Positions 36,157 to 43,380 of a stretch of DNA of 64,000 nucleotides are shown here, in pieces (position 1 is the stretch's first letter; each line of letters opens with the position of its first letter). The notes under the pieces were generated by a model that saw only the letters and a list, made by a program, of their open reading frames with translations, had not been told where the DNA came from and did no database searches. The stretch spans positions 186,001 to 250,000 of the forward strand of contig NZ_JASLGT010000009.1 of the NCBI RefSeq assembly GCF_030150205.1, read 5' to 3'. Both the position numbers and the translations under genes were made by a program. This DNA is from Niabella sp. Lineage in GTDB: Bacteria; Bacteroidota; Bacteroidia; Chitinophagales; Chitinophagaceae.

Positions 36157-36735
36157 ATGAAAAAGGTAGTTTTAGCAGCAGCGATGGGCATTTTATCCAT
36201 CAGTTTTGTACAGGCACAAAGTATGAAGAATACCCTTAAAGTGGGTGTAATGGGAGGCGCAGCAGTGCCCAATGAAAATGCTGCGGCAAACCTGGGTGTA
36301 GATGTATCGTACCAGAACCTGGTTACACCGCATGTAGGTCTTGGTGTTGCTACCGGTTACAATCATTTCTTTGGGCGAGACAATGACCTGGGTAGTACAA
36401 CGCTAAAGAACAATAGTTTTGGAGTAGTGCCCGTGGCCGCATTGGTGCGCTATTATCCGCAGGCTAAAGGTATTTATGTAGGTACCGACCTGGGATATGG
36501 TTTTATTACCGGCGATGAAAAAGTTGCCAGCAACAACAGTGTAAACCGTCCGGATGGCGGGTTCTATCTGAAACCTGAATTAGGATGGCACAACCGCAAC
36601 TGGAATGTGTTTGCTCATTATACCAAGGTATTTACCGGGGATGACGGGAAGATCAACATTGGCAATGCTACCCAGAAATACAATGCAGGAAGCATTGGGA
36701 TAGGTGTGGCTTACAATATTGGTTTGGGCAGATAG
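36157..36735 (+). CDS. Outer-membrane beta-barrel family protein
   Basis: 192 residues from ATG 36157 (signal peptide KKVVLAAAMGILSISFVQAQ). The mature part alternates Gly/aromatic strands (VGVMGGAAVPNENAAA, VGTDLGYGFITGDE, SIGIGVAYNIGLG), typical of small 8-strand barrels of the porin-like/OmpW-like superfamily in Bacteroidota. No specific ligand can be inferred. Divergent from the dicarboxylate symporter; ends in a strong terminator. Confidence 0.85.
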   Translation: MKKVVLAAAMGILSISFVQAQSMKNTLKVGVMGGAAVPNENAAANLGVDVSYQNLVTPHVGLGVATGYNHFFGRDNDLGSTTLKNNSFGVVPVAALVRYYPQAKGIYVGTDLGYGFITGDEKVASNNSVNRPDGGFYLKPELGWHNRNWNVFAHYTKVFTGDDGKINIGNATQKYNAGSIGIGVAYNIGLGR

Positions 36736-36765
36736 GTTGATTTTTTTTAGATTTGTGAACCGGAT

Positions 36766-36794
36766 AAGCAGGCAGAAGTTGCCTGCTTTTTTTA
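36766..36794 (+). terminator. Terminator after the barrel gene
   Basis: AAGCAGGC (36766-36773) and GCCTGCTT (36781-36788) form an 8-bp stem with a 7-base loop followed by a T run; 31 bases after the stop codon. Confidence 0.88.
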
Positions 36795-36815
36795 TTGCAG
36801 GGTTTATGGTGTTTG

Positions 36816-36900
36816 CTTGAGGGGACAGGGGCGACTGGTGGGGCATTGAGGCCTAACCGGCTTGCGCATATGTCACACCAGTCGCCCCTGTCCCCTCAAG
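36816..36900. repeat. Perfect 25-bp inverted repeat, copy 1 of a dispersed intergenic element
   Basis: The arms 36816-36840 and 36876-36900 are exact reverse complements (25 bases, beginning CTTGAGGGGACAGGGGCGAC) around a 35-base centre. The element lies between the terminators of the barrel gene and lpdA, where it interrupts neither. The core GGGCGACTGGTG and an adjacent CTTGTGCTGC(A/G)GTGCA block (36935-36950, reverse strand) recur in the same order at 58397-58451. Confidence 0.9.
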
Positions 36901-36994
36901 CTGCGAAGCAGATGGTTGCTGCTTGCCCAGCAATTGCACTGCAGCACAAGAGTGCGACGCAAGACCGCCGATAGCAGTATCACGGCCGGGCCCA

Positions 36995-37022
36995 TAAAAA
37001 AAGTCCCGCCAGAAGGCGGGAC
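36995..37022 (-). terminator. Terminator of lpdA
   Basis: GTCCCGCC (37003-37010) and GGCGGGAC (37015-37022) form an 8-bp stem with a 4-base loop; on the minus strand it runs into seven or more T. It lies 25 bases after the lpdA stop. Confidence 0.92.
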
Positions 37023-37046
37023 CGTAAAACCCATCTGTAAATATTG

Positions 37047-38450
37047 TTATAAGTGAATGGCTTCACCGTAGGCCACTTCAATAGCGTCTTTTACACTTTC
37101 GCTGATGGTAGGGTGCGGATGAATGCTGTTCAGCACTTCATGGTAGGTGGTCTCCAGCTTGCGGCCTACAACAGTTTCTACAATGATCTCTGTTACATTA
37201 TAACCGATCATATGCGTACCCAGCCACTCGCCGTATTTGGCATCAAAGATTACTTTTACAAAACCTTCCGTATGTCCGGCAGCACTGGCCTTTCCGCTGG
37301 CGCTTAAGGGGAACTTGCCCACTTTTACTTCATAACCGGCATCTTTCGCCTGCTTTTCGGTAAAGCCCACGCTGGCCACTTCCGGATAGCAATAGGTACA
37401 ACCCGGCACGTTGCCATAATCCAGAGCTTCCGGCTGGTGGTTGTATTTCTTTTCTCCAAAGGCAATATTTTCCACGCAGATGATGCCTTCTTTTGAAGCA
37501 ACGTGTGCCAGGGCCTGGCCGGGAACACAGTCACCAATGGCATAAACACCCTCTACATTGGTTTTGTAATATTTGTCTACAACGATCTTTCCTTTATCGG
37601 TTTTTACACCCAGGGTTTCCAGCCCGATGCCTTCAATGTTGGCAGCCACACCCACGGCGCTCAGCAGCACATCCGCTTCAAGGATTGCTTCACCGGTAGC
37701 GGTTTTTACTTTTGCTTTTACGCCGTTGCCGGAAGTATCTACAGAAGTTACCTCGGCGCTGGTCATTACGGTAATGCCCTGCTTTTTGAGATTCTTTTCC
37801 AGTTCTTTTGAAATATCTTCATCTTCCACCGGAACAATGCGGGGTAAAAATTCAACGATGGTTACTTTTGTACCCAGGCTGTTGTAGAAATAACCGAATT
37901 CCACGCCGATGGCGCCGCTTCCTACTACAATAATGCTCTTGGGCTGCTGGGGCAGTACCATGGCCTCGCGGTAACCGATGATCTTTTTACCATCCTGTTT
38001 CAGGGCCGGTAATTCGCGGCTCCGGCCACCTGTAGCCAGGATGATGTATTTACCTTCTACCAGGGTTGTTTTTCCGTCTGTACCCTTTACCTCTACCTGG
38101 CCTTTGGCCTTCAACGTGCCAAAGCCCATAATCACATCAATCTTATTTTTCTTCATCAGGAACTGTACGCCCTTGCTCATTTTATCGGCCACGCCGCGGC
38201 TGCGTTTTACGATGGCTTCAAAATTGGGGGTACCAGAGGCTTCGATGCCATATTCCTGTGCATGCTGGATATCGTTAAAAACCTGTGCGCTTTTTAATAA
38301 GGCTTTGGTAGGGATACATCCCCAGTTCAAACAAATTCCCCCCAGGCTCTCTTTTTCAATAATTGCGGTTTTCAAACCCAGTTGGGAAGCGCGTATAGCG
38401 GCTACATATCCGCCCGGGCCACTACCTACAACTATTACGTCGTATGCCAT
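37047..38450 (-). CDS. lpdA: Dihydrolipoyl dehydrogenase (E3)
   Basis: Reoxidises dihydrolipoamide in the 2-oxoacid dehydrogenase and glycine-cleavage complexes, 467 residues as usual. FAD-binding GxGxxG (VVGSGPGGYVAAIRASQLG), redox disulfide GGICLNWGCIPTKAL (two Cys four residues apart), NAD-binding VVGSGAIGVEFGYFYNSLG, the second FAD motif EGVYAIGDCVPG, and the catalytic His-Glu region SIHPHPTISE. A single-gene unit with its own terminator and a 398-base upstream gap; other complex subunits are not nearby. Confidence 0.98.
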   Translation of the reverse strand: MAYDVIVVGSGPGGYVAAIRASQLGLKTAIIEKESLGGICLNWGCIPTKALLKSAQVFNDIQHAQEYGIEASGTPNFEAIVKRSRGVADKMSKGVQFLMKKNKIDVIMGFGTLKAKGQVEVKGTDGKTTLVEGKYIILATGGRSRELPALKQDGKKIIGYREAMVLPQQPKSIIVVGSGAIGVEFGYFYNSLGTKVTIVEFLPRIVPVEDEDISKELEKNLKKQGITVMTSAEVTSVDTSGNGVKAKVKTATGEAILEADVLLSAVGVAANIEGIGLETLGVKTDKGKIVVDKYYKTNVEGVYAIGDCVPGQALAHVASKEGIICVENIAFGEKKYNHQPEALDYGNVPGCTYCYPEVASVGFTEKQAKDAGYEVKVGKFPLSASGKASAAGHTEGFVKVIFDAKYGEWLGTHMIGYNVTEIIVETVVGRKLETTYHEVLNSIHPHPTISESVKDAIEVAYGEAIHL

Positions 38451-38848
38451 AAAATGTGTTGTTTAAAAAATTAAAAGATCAGTGAGAGTGCGAATTTAGT
38501 TGAATTACGGTAACGGACAAAATGCCGTTTCAACCAAATACGCAATCGTTTTTGTAAGTCAATTACCAGAAATACAACAATTAAGGAGGGGCTTTGTTGG
38601 CGTGATACGGATAGTATTTGCTTCGTTTATGCGAGTGCGCCCGAAATAAACCAGGGCATATATACCGGATAAGAGTAGTGGGTATAACGGTCTCCCCAGG
38701 TTGTTGAGAATGTATTGCAAGATGCTGATTTGTAATTAATTACTGGTTTTTGGAGAAGGACAGGATAAATGAAATGATGCAGGCCGCTGGTTTATTGTTG
38801 CGAATAGCCGGGGAAGCACGTTATGATTATTAAACTGAATGAATTGCT
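38451..38848. other. Gene-free gap upstream of lpdA
   Basis: 398 bases between divergently transcribed lpdA and the 209-residue lipoprotein gene. No open frame, repeat, hairpin or RNA gene could be recognised; it presumably holds both promoters. Confidence 0.5.
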
Positions 38849-39478
38849 ATGAGTTGCCGTATTTATTTTAAAGGAGCTGTTTTAATGCTGCTTCCGTACA
38901 TTTTTACCGTATTTGCAGGTTGTGTGTGTAATGTAAATACCCTTTATTACCGGTATGATTTTAATACGCTGGAGTTACGGCACTTGCAGAGTGCAAAGCC
39001 CATCGAGGGGAATACCGGTGCTTCAATTCATAAAAATGCCTACGGGATTGAGGCAAAACTTACGGCCATCACTACGTTGGCAAAGACGGAGGGGGCAAAC
39101 GGATGGATGCTGTGGAACGCAGCCCATGCAATGACCAAGCGGCCATGCCGGTATTCGGAGTATATGCCCATGGACAGTATCCGGTCTATAGTTATAACGG
39201 ATCATTTACAGGAAACCGGAGGCGGATGGTCTTCCGGAACAGACGTAAGCAGCCGGTTCAGGGTTTATAATGGAAGTTATTTAACCATCGCTGATTACCT
39301 GAAGTATTGGCCGTATCCCAATTATAATGATTCCCAGAAAATGGATGTCTCACTGGTAGAAAAGTACCTGCTTATGGAACCTTTGCCTGAAAATGGCTGG
39401 CATAAGTTTAAAATGGCTTTTACCATGAAGAGCGGCAGAATCATAGAACAAACCACCTCTCCCGTTTACCTGCAATAA
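38849..39478 (+). CDS. Hypothetical lipoprotein
   Basis: 209 residues with a hydrophobic signal segment ending in FAGC (lipobox, from VLMLLPYIFTVFAGC); an alternative start is ATG 38885. The body has no motif I recognise; it contains several Trp/Tyr-rich patches (GANGWMLWNAAHAM, YLKYWPYPNYND) and ends VYLQ. It overlaps the next gene by one base (TAATG), so the two are co-translated and probably work together at the envelope. Confidence 0.75.
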   Translation: MSCRIYFKGAVLMLLPYIFTVFAGCVCNVNTLYYRYDFNTLELRHLQSAKPIEGNTGASIHKNAYGIEAKLTAITTLAKTEGANGWMLWNAAHAMTKRPCRYSEYMPMDSIRSIVITDHLQETGGGWSSGTDVSSRFRVYNGSYLTIADYLKYWPYPNYNDSQKMDVSLVEKYLLMEPLPENGWHKFKMAFTMKSGRIIEQTTSPVYLQ

Positions 39479-40275
39479 TGCATATGAGAACCTTCATATT
39501 TATAATTCTGCTGGCCGGCAATTTACTTGTTGCTAATGCCCAGGGAACGTCAACCTACAGAAAGCAGCTCATCGTAGGAATGGGCGGCGGGCTTTCGATG
39601 CCCTTTAAGAAGCCTAAAACGGCGGATCCGATGGATGCGCGGGTAGGGTACCGGGACCGGTACTGGGGCCTGAATCCTTCCCTTCATGTGTTTGTTTTCA
39701 AAAAATGGGGGTTTATGGCAGATTTTCAAATTGATGTTTCAGCCGTTAACAAAAAGCAGCGGGCAACGCTTGACCGGTCTTTTGAAGCACGGTATTCCGG
39801 GGATTACGAAATATTCACACACAAATACGGGCATGGCTGGCAACGGTATGAATCGCCTGCAACGTTCCGCTTTACGGCTGGCCCTGTTTACCGGTTTGAA
39901 AAAGAACATTTTTTAGTTTACGGAAGCGTGGGGGCGGGGGTCACAAATTTTGAAGTAACGGGGATACGGGCCAACCTGCTCCGGAAGTATTCGAATAATT
40001 ACTACAACGTTCTGTTAGACGGCTGGAGAACGAAAACCCCGTTTACCGTAACCTCCGGGATACGGATCGGCTACCGGTTCTCCCCGCACCTGATCCTTGC
40101 CCTGAATACCAATGCCGCTTATTTTAAAACCTGTTTTTCGCAAACAATGATACGCAAGGATATTTATACGGGCACAGAAGTGGTGGATGGAAATTACAGG
40201 TATCAACGGCAACATTTGAACTTCAGTACCAATCTTAATCTCCAGGTGGCGGCCAACTTCAAAAAAAGGCGGTAG
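39478..40275 (+). CDS. Outer-membrane beta-barrel-like protein
   Basis: 265 residues with signal peptide (TFIFIILLAGNLLVANAQG); the ATG at 39484 is an equally good start. The strand pattern is barrel-like (LIVGMGGGLSMPFKKPK, TAGPVYRFEKEHFLVYG, SGIRIGYRFSPHLILALN), ending VAANFKKRR. No named family. Co-translated with the upstream lipoprotein. Confidence 0.75.
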   Translation: MHMRTFIFIILLAGNLLVANAQGTSTYRKQLIVGMGGGLSMPFKKPKTADPMDARVGYRDRYWGLNPSLHVFVFKKWGFMADFQIDVSAVNKKQRATLDRSFEARYSGDYEIFTHKYGHGWQRYESPATFRFTAGPVYRFEKEHFLVYGSVGAGVTNFEVTGIRANLLRKYSNNYYNVLLDGWRTKTPFTVTSGIRIGYRFSPHLILALNTNAAYFKTCFSQTMIRKDIYTGTEVVDGNYRYQRQHLNFSTNLNLQVAANFKKRR

Positions 40276-40497
40276 TTCTTAAAATTAAAAGCTGAACTTT
40301 GCAGCACGGAAGATTTCTCCCGGGAAATAGATGCTGATATTTAGTTATTTGATTATCAATATTTTTTTGATGCTACCTGATCGATCAGATCGTTAAAAAG
40401 GCGGAATTCAGGACAACCTCCCGCAGCTATTTCCGATGCTGTTCAGAAAGGTTTAAAAATAATTAAAAAATTATTACATAATGCCAGTTTAATTCCC

Positions 40498-40505
40498 TAC
40501 CTTTG
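40498..40505 (+). promoter_or_regulatory. -7 promoter box of the ribosomal protein operon
   Basis: TACCTTTG matches the Bacteroidota -7 consensus exactly, 22 bases before the rpmB ATG. The preceding region is AT-rich and no clear TTTG at -33 was found. Confidence 0.6.
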
Positions 40506-40527
40506 CACTCCTAAATTTTTATTCATT

Positions 40528-40764
40528 ATGGCAAGAGTATGTCAGGTTACAGGTAAAACCCCAATTGGAGGCAACAAGGTTTCTCACTCCAATATTAAGA
40601 CAAAGCGCCGTTTTTTGCCTAATTTGCAAAAGAAGAAATTTTACCTGGTAGAGGAAGACAAATGGATCTCGTTGAAATTATCTACAGAGGCCCTGCGCAC
40701 CATCAACAAAAATGGTCTGTATGCTGTAGTGAAAGAATTGCGTGCGAGAGGCGAAAAAATCTAA
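40528..40764 (+). CDS. rpmB: 50S ribosomal protein L28
   Basis: 78 residues, the usual size. Begins MARVCQVTGKTPIGGNKVSH, with the L28 core NIKTKRRFLPNLQKKKFYL and a C-terminal KELRARGEKI. Binds 23S rRNA in the large subunit. First gene of the conserved rpmB-rpmG-DUF4295-ftsY order of Bacteroidota. It lacks the four-cysteine zinc motif (only one Cys). Confidence 0.98.
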   Translation: MARVCQVTGKTPIGGNKVSHSNIKTKRRFLPNLQKKKFYLVEEDKWISLKLSTEALRTINKNGLYAVVKELRARGEKI

Positions 40765-40789
40765 CTAAAGCAGTTTAAAGCATTATACA

Positions 40790-40978
40790 ATGGCGAAGAA
40801 AGCAAAAGGAAACAGGGTACAGGTAATTCTGGAATGTACGGAGCACAAAACAAGTGGCAGACCCGGAACCAGTCGTTACATTACTGTAAAAAATAAAAAG
40901 AACAACCCTGAACGTTTAGAGTTGAAGAAATACAACCCTATTCTGAAGAAAGTAACCGTTCACAAAGAAATTAAATAA
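40790..40978 (+). CDS. rpmG: 50S ribosomal protein L33
   Basis: 62 residues (KGNRVQVILECTEHKTSG, RYITVKNKKNNPERLELKKY). A single Cys is present, so this is the zinc-free form. It lies 25 bases after rpmB in the same transcript. Confidence 0.98.
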   Translation: MAKKAKGNRVQVILECTEHKTSGRPGTSRYITVKNKKNNPERLELKKYNPILKKVTVHKEIK

Positions 40979-40982
40979 AATA

Positions 40983-41070
40983 AATGTGAAAGTGTGTAAG
41001 TGTGCAAATGTGCAAATGATCTTTATTTCACATTCCCACATCTCCACATTTCCCACATTTCTCACATTTT
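40983..41070. repeat. Degenerate heptamer-type repeat inside the ribosomal operon
   Basis: A block of GTG/AAATG units (AAGTGTG, TAAGTGTG, CAAATGTG) is followed by a complementary block of CACATT units (TCCACATT, TCCCACATT, TCTCACATT). Spacing is 7-9 bases. The two halves are imperfect reverse complements, so the RNA between rpmG and the DUF4295 gene could fold into a long imperfect hairpin. Confidence 0.75.
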
Positions 41071-41084
41071 CAAATTAATATAAG

Positions 41085-41258
41085 ATGGCAAAAGCAGCTT
41101 CAAAGAACTCGAAGGTAAAAGATGCTAAAGCAGCAGCAGAGTCTAAAAACTGGACGAAGGTGATCCGTGCGATCCGCAGCCCCAAAACAGGTGCCTATAC
41201 CTTTAAGGAGCAGATTGTGCACAAGGAGAAAGTTAAAGATTTTTTAGCTCAGAAATAA
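41085..41258 (+). CDS. DUF4295 small basic protein
   Basis: 57 residues: starts MAKAASKNSKVKDAKAAAES and ends KEKVKDFLAQK. Conserved in Bacteroidota between rpmG and ftsY and highly basic, so a ribosome-associated role is likely (inference from position and charge). Followed by a good terminator. Confidence 0.93.
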   Translation: MAKAASKNSKVKDAKAAAESKNWTKVIRAIRSPKTGAYTFKEQIVHKEKVKDFLAQK

Positions 41259-41282
41259 GCCCCTGCTTTCATTACAATATTA

Positions 41283-41323
41283 AAAAGCTGTTCGTTTTTT
41301 CAAACGGATGGCTTTTGTTTTTT
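41283..41323 (+). terminator. Terminator of the rpmB-rpmG-DUF4295 operon
   Basis: 41283-41297 pairs with 41302-41316 over 15 positions (three G-T wobbles; ends AAAAGC and GCTTTT), loop TTTC, followed by a T run. It sits 24 bases after the DUF4295 stop, so ftsY is transcribed separately. Confidence 0.85.
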
Positions 41324-41356
41324 GTTTGATGTTTGACGTTTTATATTTGATGTTGC

Positions 41357-41364
41357 ATCTTTGC
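41357..41364 (+). promoter_or_regulatory. -7 box of the ftsY promoter
   Basis: CATCTTTG followed by CC, with a TTTG at 41332-41335 that is 21 bases upstream; close to the Bacteroidota promoter form. The surroundings repeat GTTTGAT/GTTTGAC heptamers. Confidence 0.5.
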
Positions 41365-41440
41365 CGAAGCAATAACATCAAGCCCCGTCCGACCGGATCA
41401 TCCGGGCGGGCTTAAACCACAAACGATAAACGTTTCAATT

Positions 41441-42403
41441 ATGAGTTTTTTTGGAAAATTATTTGGAAAGAAAGAAAAGGAATCACTGGATCAGGGTTTG
41501 CAGAAAACCAAGGAAGGCTTTCTTTCAAAAATAGGAAAAGCGATCGCCGGGAAAAGCACCGTTGATGAGGAAGTGCTGGATAGCCTGGAAGAAGCGCTGG
41601 TGGGTGCCGATGTGGGTATTGAAACCACCGTTCGTATTATTGAAAGCGTGGAAAAGCGGGTGGCTAAGGACAAATACATGGGCACCAGTGAGCTGAACCG
41701 GATTCTGCAGGAAGAAATTGAAGGGGTGCTGGTAGATGCGCCTTCCGGATCGAACTATACTTTTGAAAGCGAACTGCCGGCTAAACCGTATATTATTTTG
41801 GTAGTTGGAGTGAATGGTGTGGGCAAAACCACCACCATTGGCAAACTGGCCTATAATTTTAAAAAGGCGGGCAAGAATGTATTGCTGGGTGCTGCGGATA
41901 CGTTCCGTGCAGCGGCGGTAGACCAGCTCACCATTTGGAGCGAGCGGGTGGGCGTGCCGATCGTAAAGCAGGCCATGGGTAGCGATCCTGCTGCAGTTGC
42001 TTTTGATACCGCTCAAAGTGCGGTAAGCAGGGGCAGTGATGTGGTAATCATTGATACGGCCGGCCGTTTGCATAATAAAGCACACCTGATGGATGAGCTG
42101 CACAAGATCAAACGGGTGATCCAGAAATTTATTCCGTCGGCCCCGCAGGAGGTATTGCTGGTGCTGGATGGCTCTACCGGGCAGAATGCACTGGAGCAGG
42201 CCAAACATTTTACGGCTGCTACCGATGTAACCGCACTGGCCATTACCAAGCTGGATGGCACGGCGAAGGGCGGCGTGGTGCTGGCGATTGCTGATCAGTT
42301 TAAAATACCGGTGAAATTTATTGGGGTGGGCGAAAAAATGGAAGACCTGCTGGTATTTGATAAGCACGAGTTTGTAGATAGTTTGTTCAGCCTGGATAAG
42401 TAG
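41441..42403 (+). CDS. ftsY: Signal recognition particle receptor FtsY
   Basis: GTPase receptor that docks the SRP-ribosome complex at the membrane, 320 residues. Short N-terminal region starting MSFFGKLFGKKEKESLDQGL, N-domain helices, then the G domain: GVNGVGKTTTIGKLAYNF (G1), AADTFRAAAVDQL, IDTAGRLHNKAHLMDEL (G3), ITKLDGTAKGGVVLAIA (G4). Its short acidic-free N-terminus is typical of Bacteroidota FtsY. Confidence 0.98.
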   Translation: MSFFGKLFGKKEKESLDQGLQKTKEGFLSKIGKAIAGKSTVDEEVLDSLEEALVGADVGIETTVRIIESVEKRVAKDKYMGTSELNRILQEEIEGVLVDAPSGSNYTFESELPAKPYIILVVGVNGVGKTTTIGKLAYNFKKAGKNVLLGAADTFRAAAVDQLTIWSERVGVPIVKQAMGSDPAAVAFDTAQSAVSRGSDVVIIDTAGRLHNKAHLMDELHKIKRVIQKFIPSAPQEVLLVLDGSTGQNALEQAKHFTAATDVTALAITKLDGTAKGGVVLAIADQFKIPVKFIGVGEKMEDLLVFDKHEFVDSLFSLDK

Positions 42404-42411
42404 GGAGGGCT

Positions 42412-42534
42412 GCCACGAAGGCATGAAGACACAAAGACACACAAAGAGGGTATAAAAAAGGTTTTACATTTCTTAGTACTTCAGCGCCCCTATAAAATCC
42501 TTAGTGTTTCCTGGTGCCTTAGTGTCTTTGTGGC
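42412..42534. repeat. Inverted intergenic repeat of GAAGACACAAAGACAC type
   Basis: The left part (42412-42442, GCCACGAAGGCATGAAGACA...) and the right part (42498-42534, ending GTGTCTTTGTGGC) are imperfect reverse complements with a ~55-base centre. Period is 7-8 bases (AAGACAC, AAAGACAC). It lies between convergent ftsY and a barrel gene and may serve both as a terminator. Confidence 0.7.
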
Positions 42535-42566
42535 AGTCGTAAAAGAACATTTACAATGTCTGATTA

Positions 42567-43079
42567 TCAGAAATTCCAGCCCGCTTTAAAACCCACAAAA
42601 CTTTTAGTTCCGTCTTTCATCCAGGCTTCATACTTGGTCTGCAGATCAAATCCCAGCACCCGTAATCCGACACCGGGCGACAGGATAAATGCCGAACCAT
42701 CATAGTGATTGCCGCTGTATTTGGCGCTCCCTGCTTCCAGCTTTACATACAATAACGGAATCAGGCGGTATTTCAATCCCACACGGATAGGAACCGCTTT
42801 CAGGTCATACACCCGGTAAGGGTTTCCTGCTTCATCGGTACGATTTGCCCCCCGGAAGTACATATAGCCTACGGAACCGGTCAGCGCCAGCTTTTTAATC
42901 AGCCGGATATCGGCGTTGCCTCCCACACCCACGCCCCAGTTGAAGTTTTCGCCGAATGTACCCTGTGGAACGGCATATTCTCCGTAAGGACCAATACTGA
43001 ATCCTTTCCATTGTGCTGATGATTGCATCGTGCAACAAAAAATGAACATCGTAAGCAGCAGGAAGCGAAATCTGTTCAT
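42567..43079 (-). CDS. Outer-membrane beta-barrel-like protein
   Basis: 170 residues with a signal peptide (RFLLLTMFIFCCTMQSSAQ). Strand-like repeats (ISIGPYGEYAVP in variant form, GVGVGGNADIRLIKKLAL, VGLKYRLIPLLYVKLEAG, SPGVGLRVLGFDLQ) end in GFKAGWNF, a barrel-type aromatic C-terminus. Function unknown. Single-gene unit, convergent with ftsY. Confidence 0.8.
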   Translation of the reverse strand: MNRFRFLLLTMFIFCCTMQSSAQWKGFSIGPYGEYAVPQGTFGENFNWGVGVGGNADIRLIKKLALTGSVGYMYFRGANRTDEAGNPYRVYDLKAVPIRVGLKYRLIPLLYVKLEAGSAKYSGNHYDGSAFILSPGVGLRVLGFDLQTKYEAWMKDGTKSFVGFKAGWNF

Positions 43080-43280
43080 GGGATAAGGATTTGTTGATTA
43101 AATAGAGGGTACTTCAACCTGGATACAATTATTGTACCTTTTTGAAAGAATTGTTCATCCAGGAGCGATTTTGAGACAAATTTAGGAAACACCATTTTGT
43201 AAAGGCGATCCCTTCTTAAGCAGCAGACTGGGATTGATTTTTTTCTGCGGGCTATGTGAACAGCGGGTTTACGTAGCTGG

Positions 43281-43317
43281 CAAGAAAAAGAGGTGTATCA
43301 ATATTTTGATACACCTC
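43281..43317 (-). terminator. Terminator of valS
   Basis: GAGGTGTATCAA (43290-43301) and TTGATACACCTC (43306-43317) form a perfect 12-bp stem with a 4-base loop; on the minus strand a T-rich tract (TTTTTCTTG) follows. It lies about 64 bases past the valS stop. The rest of the 300-base gap 43080-43380 shows nothing else. Confidence 0.9.
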
Positions 43318-43380
43318 CAATTAGGGTTGTGTGCCGGTCCGGCTGCCTCATTGGGTGCAGTGGCTGCACAATGTTCCGTT

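Noticed and set aside
41525..42442. A 305-codon minus-strand frame opposite ftsY
   Set aside because: Antisense to a certain gene, no motif, and it overlaps the intergenic repeat at its start.
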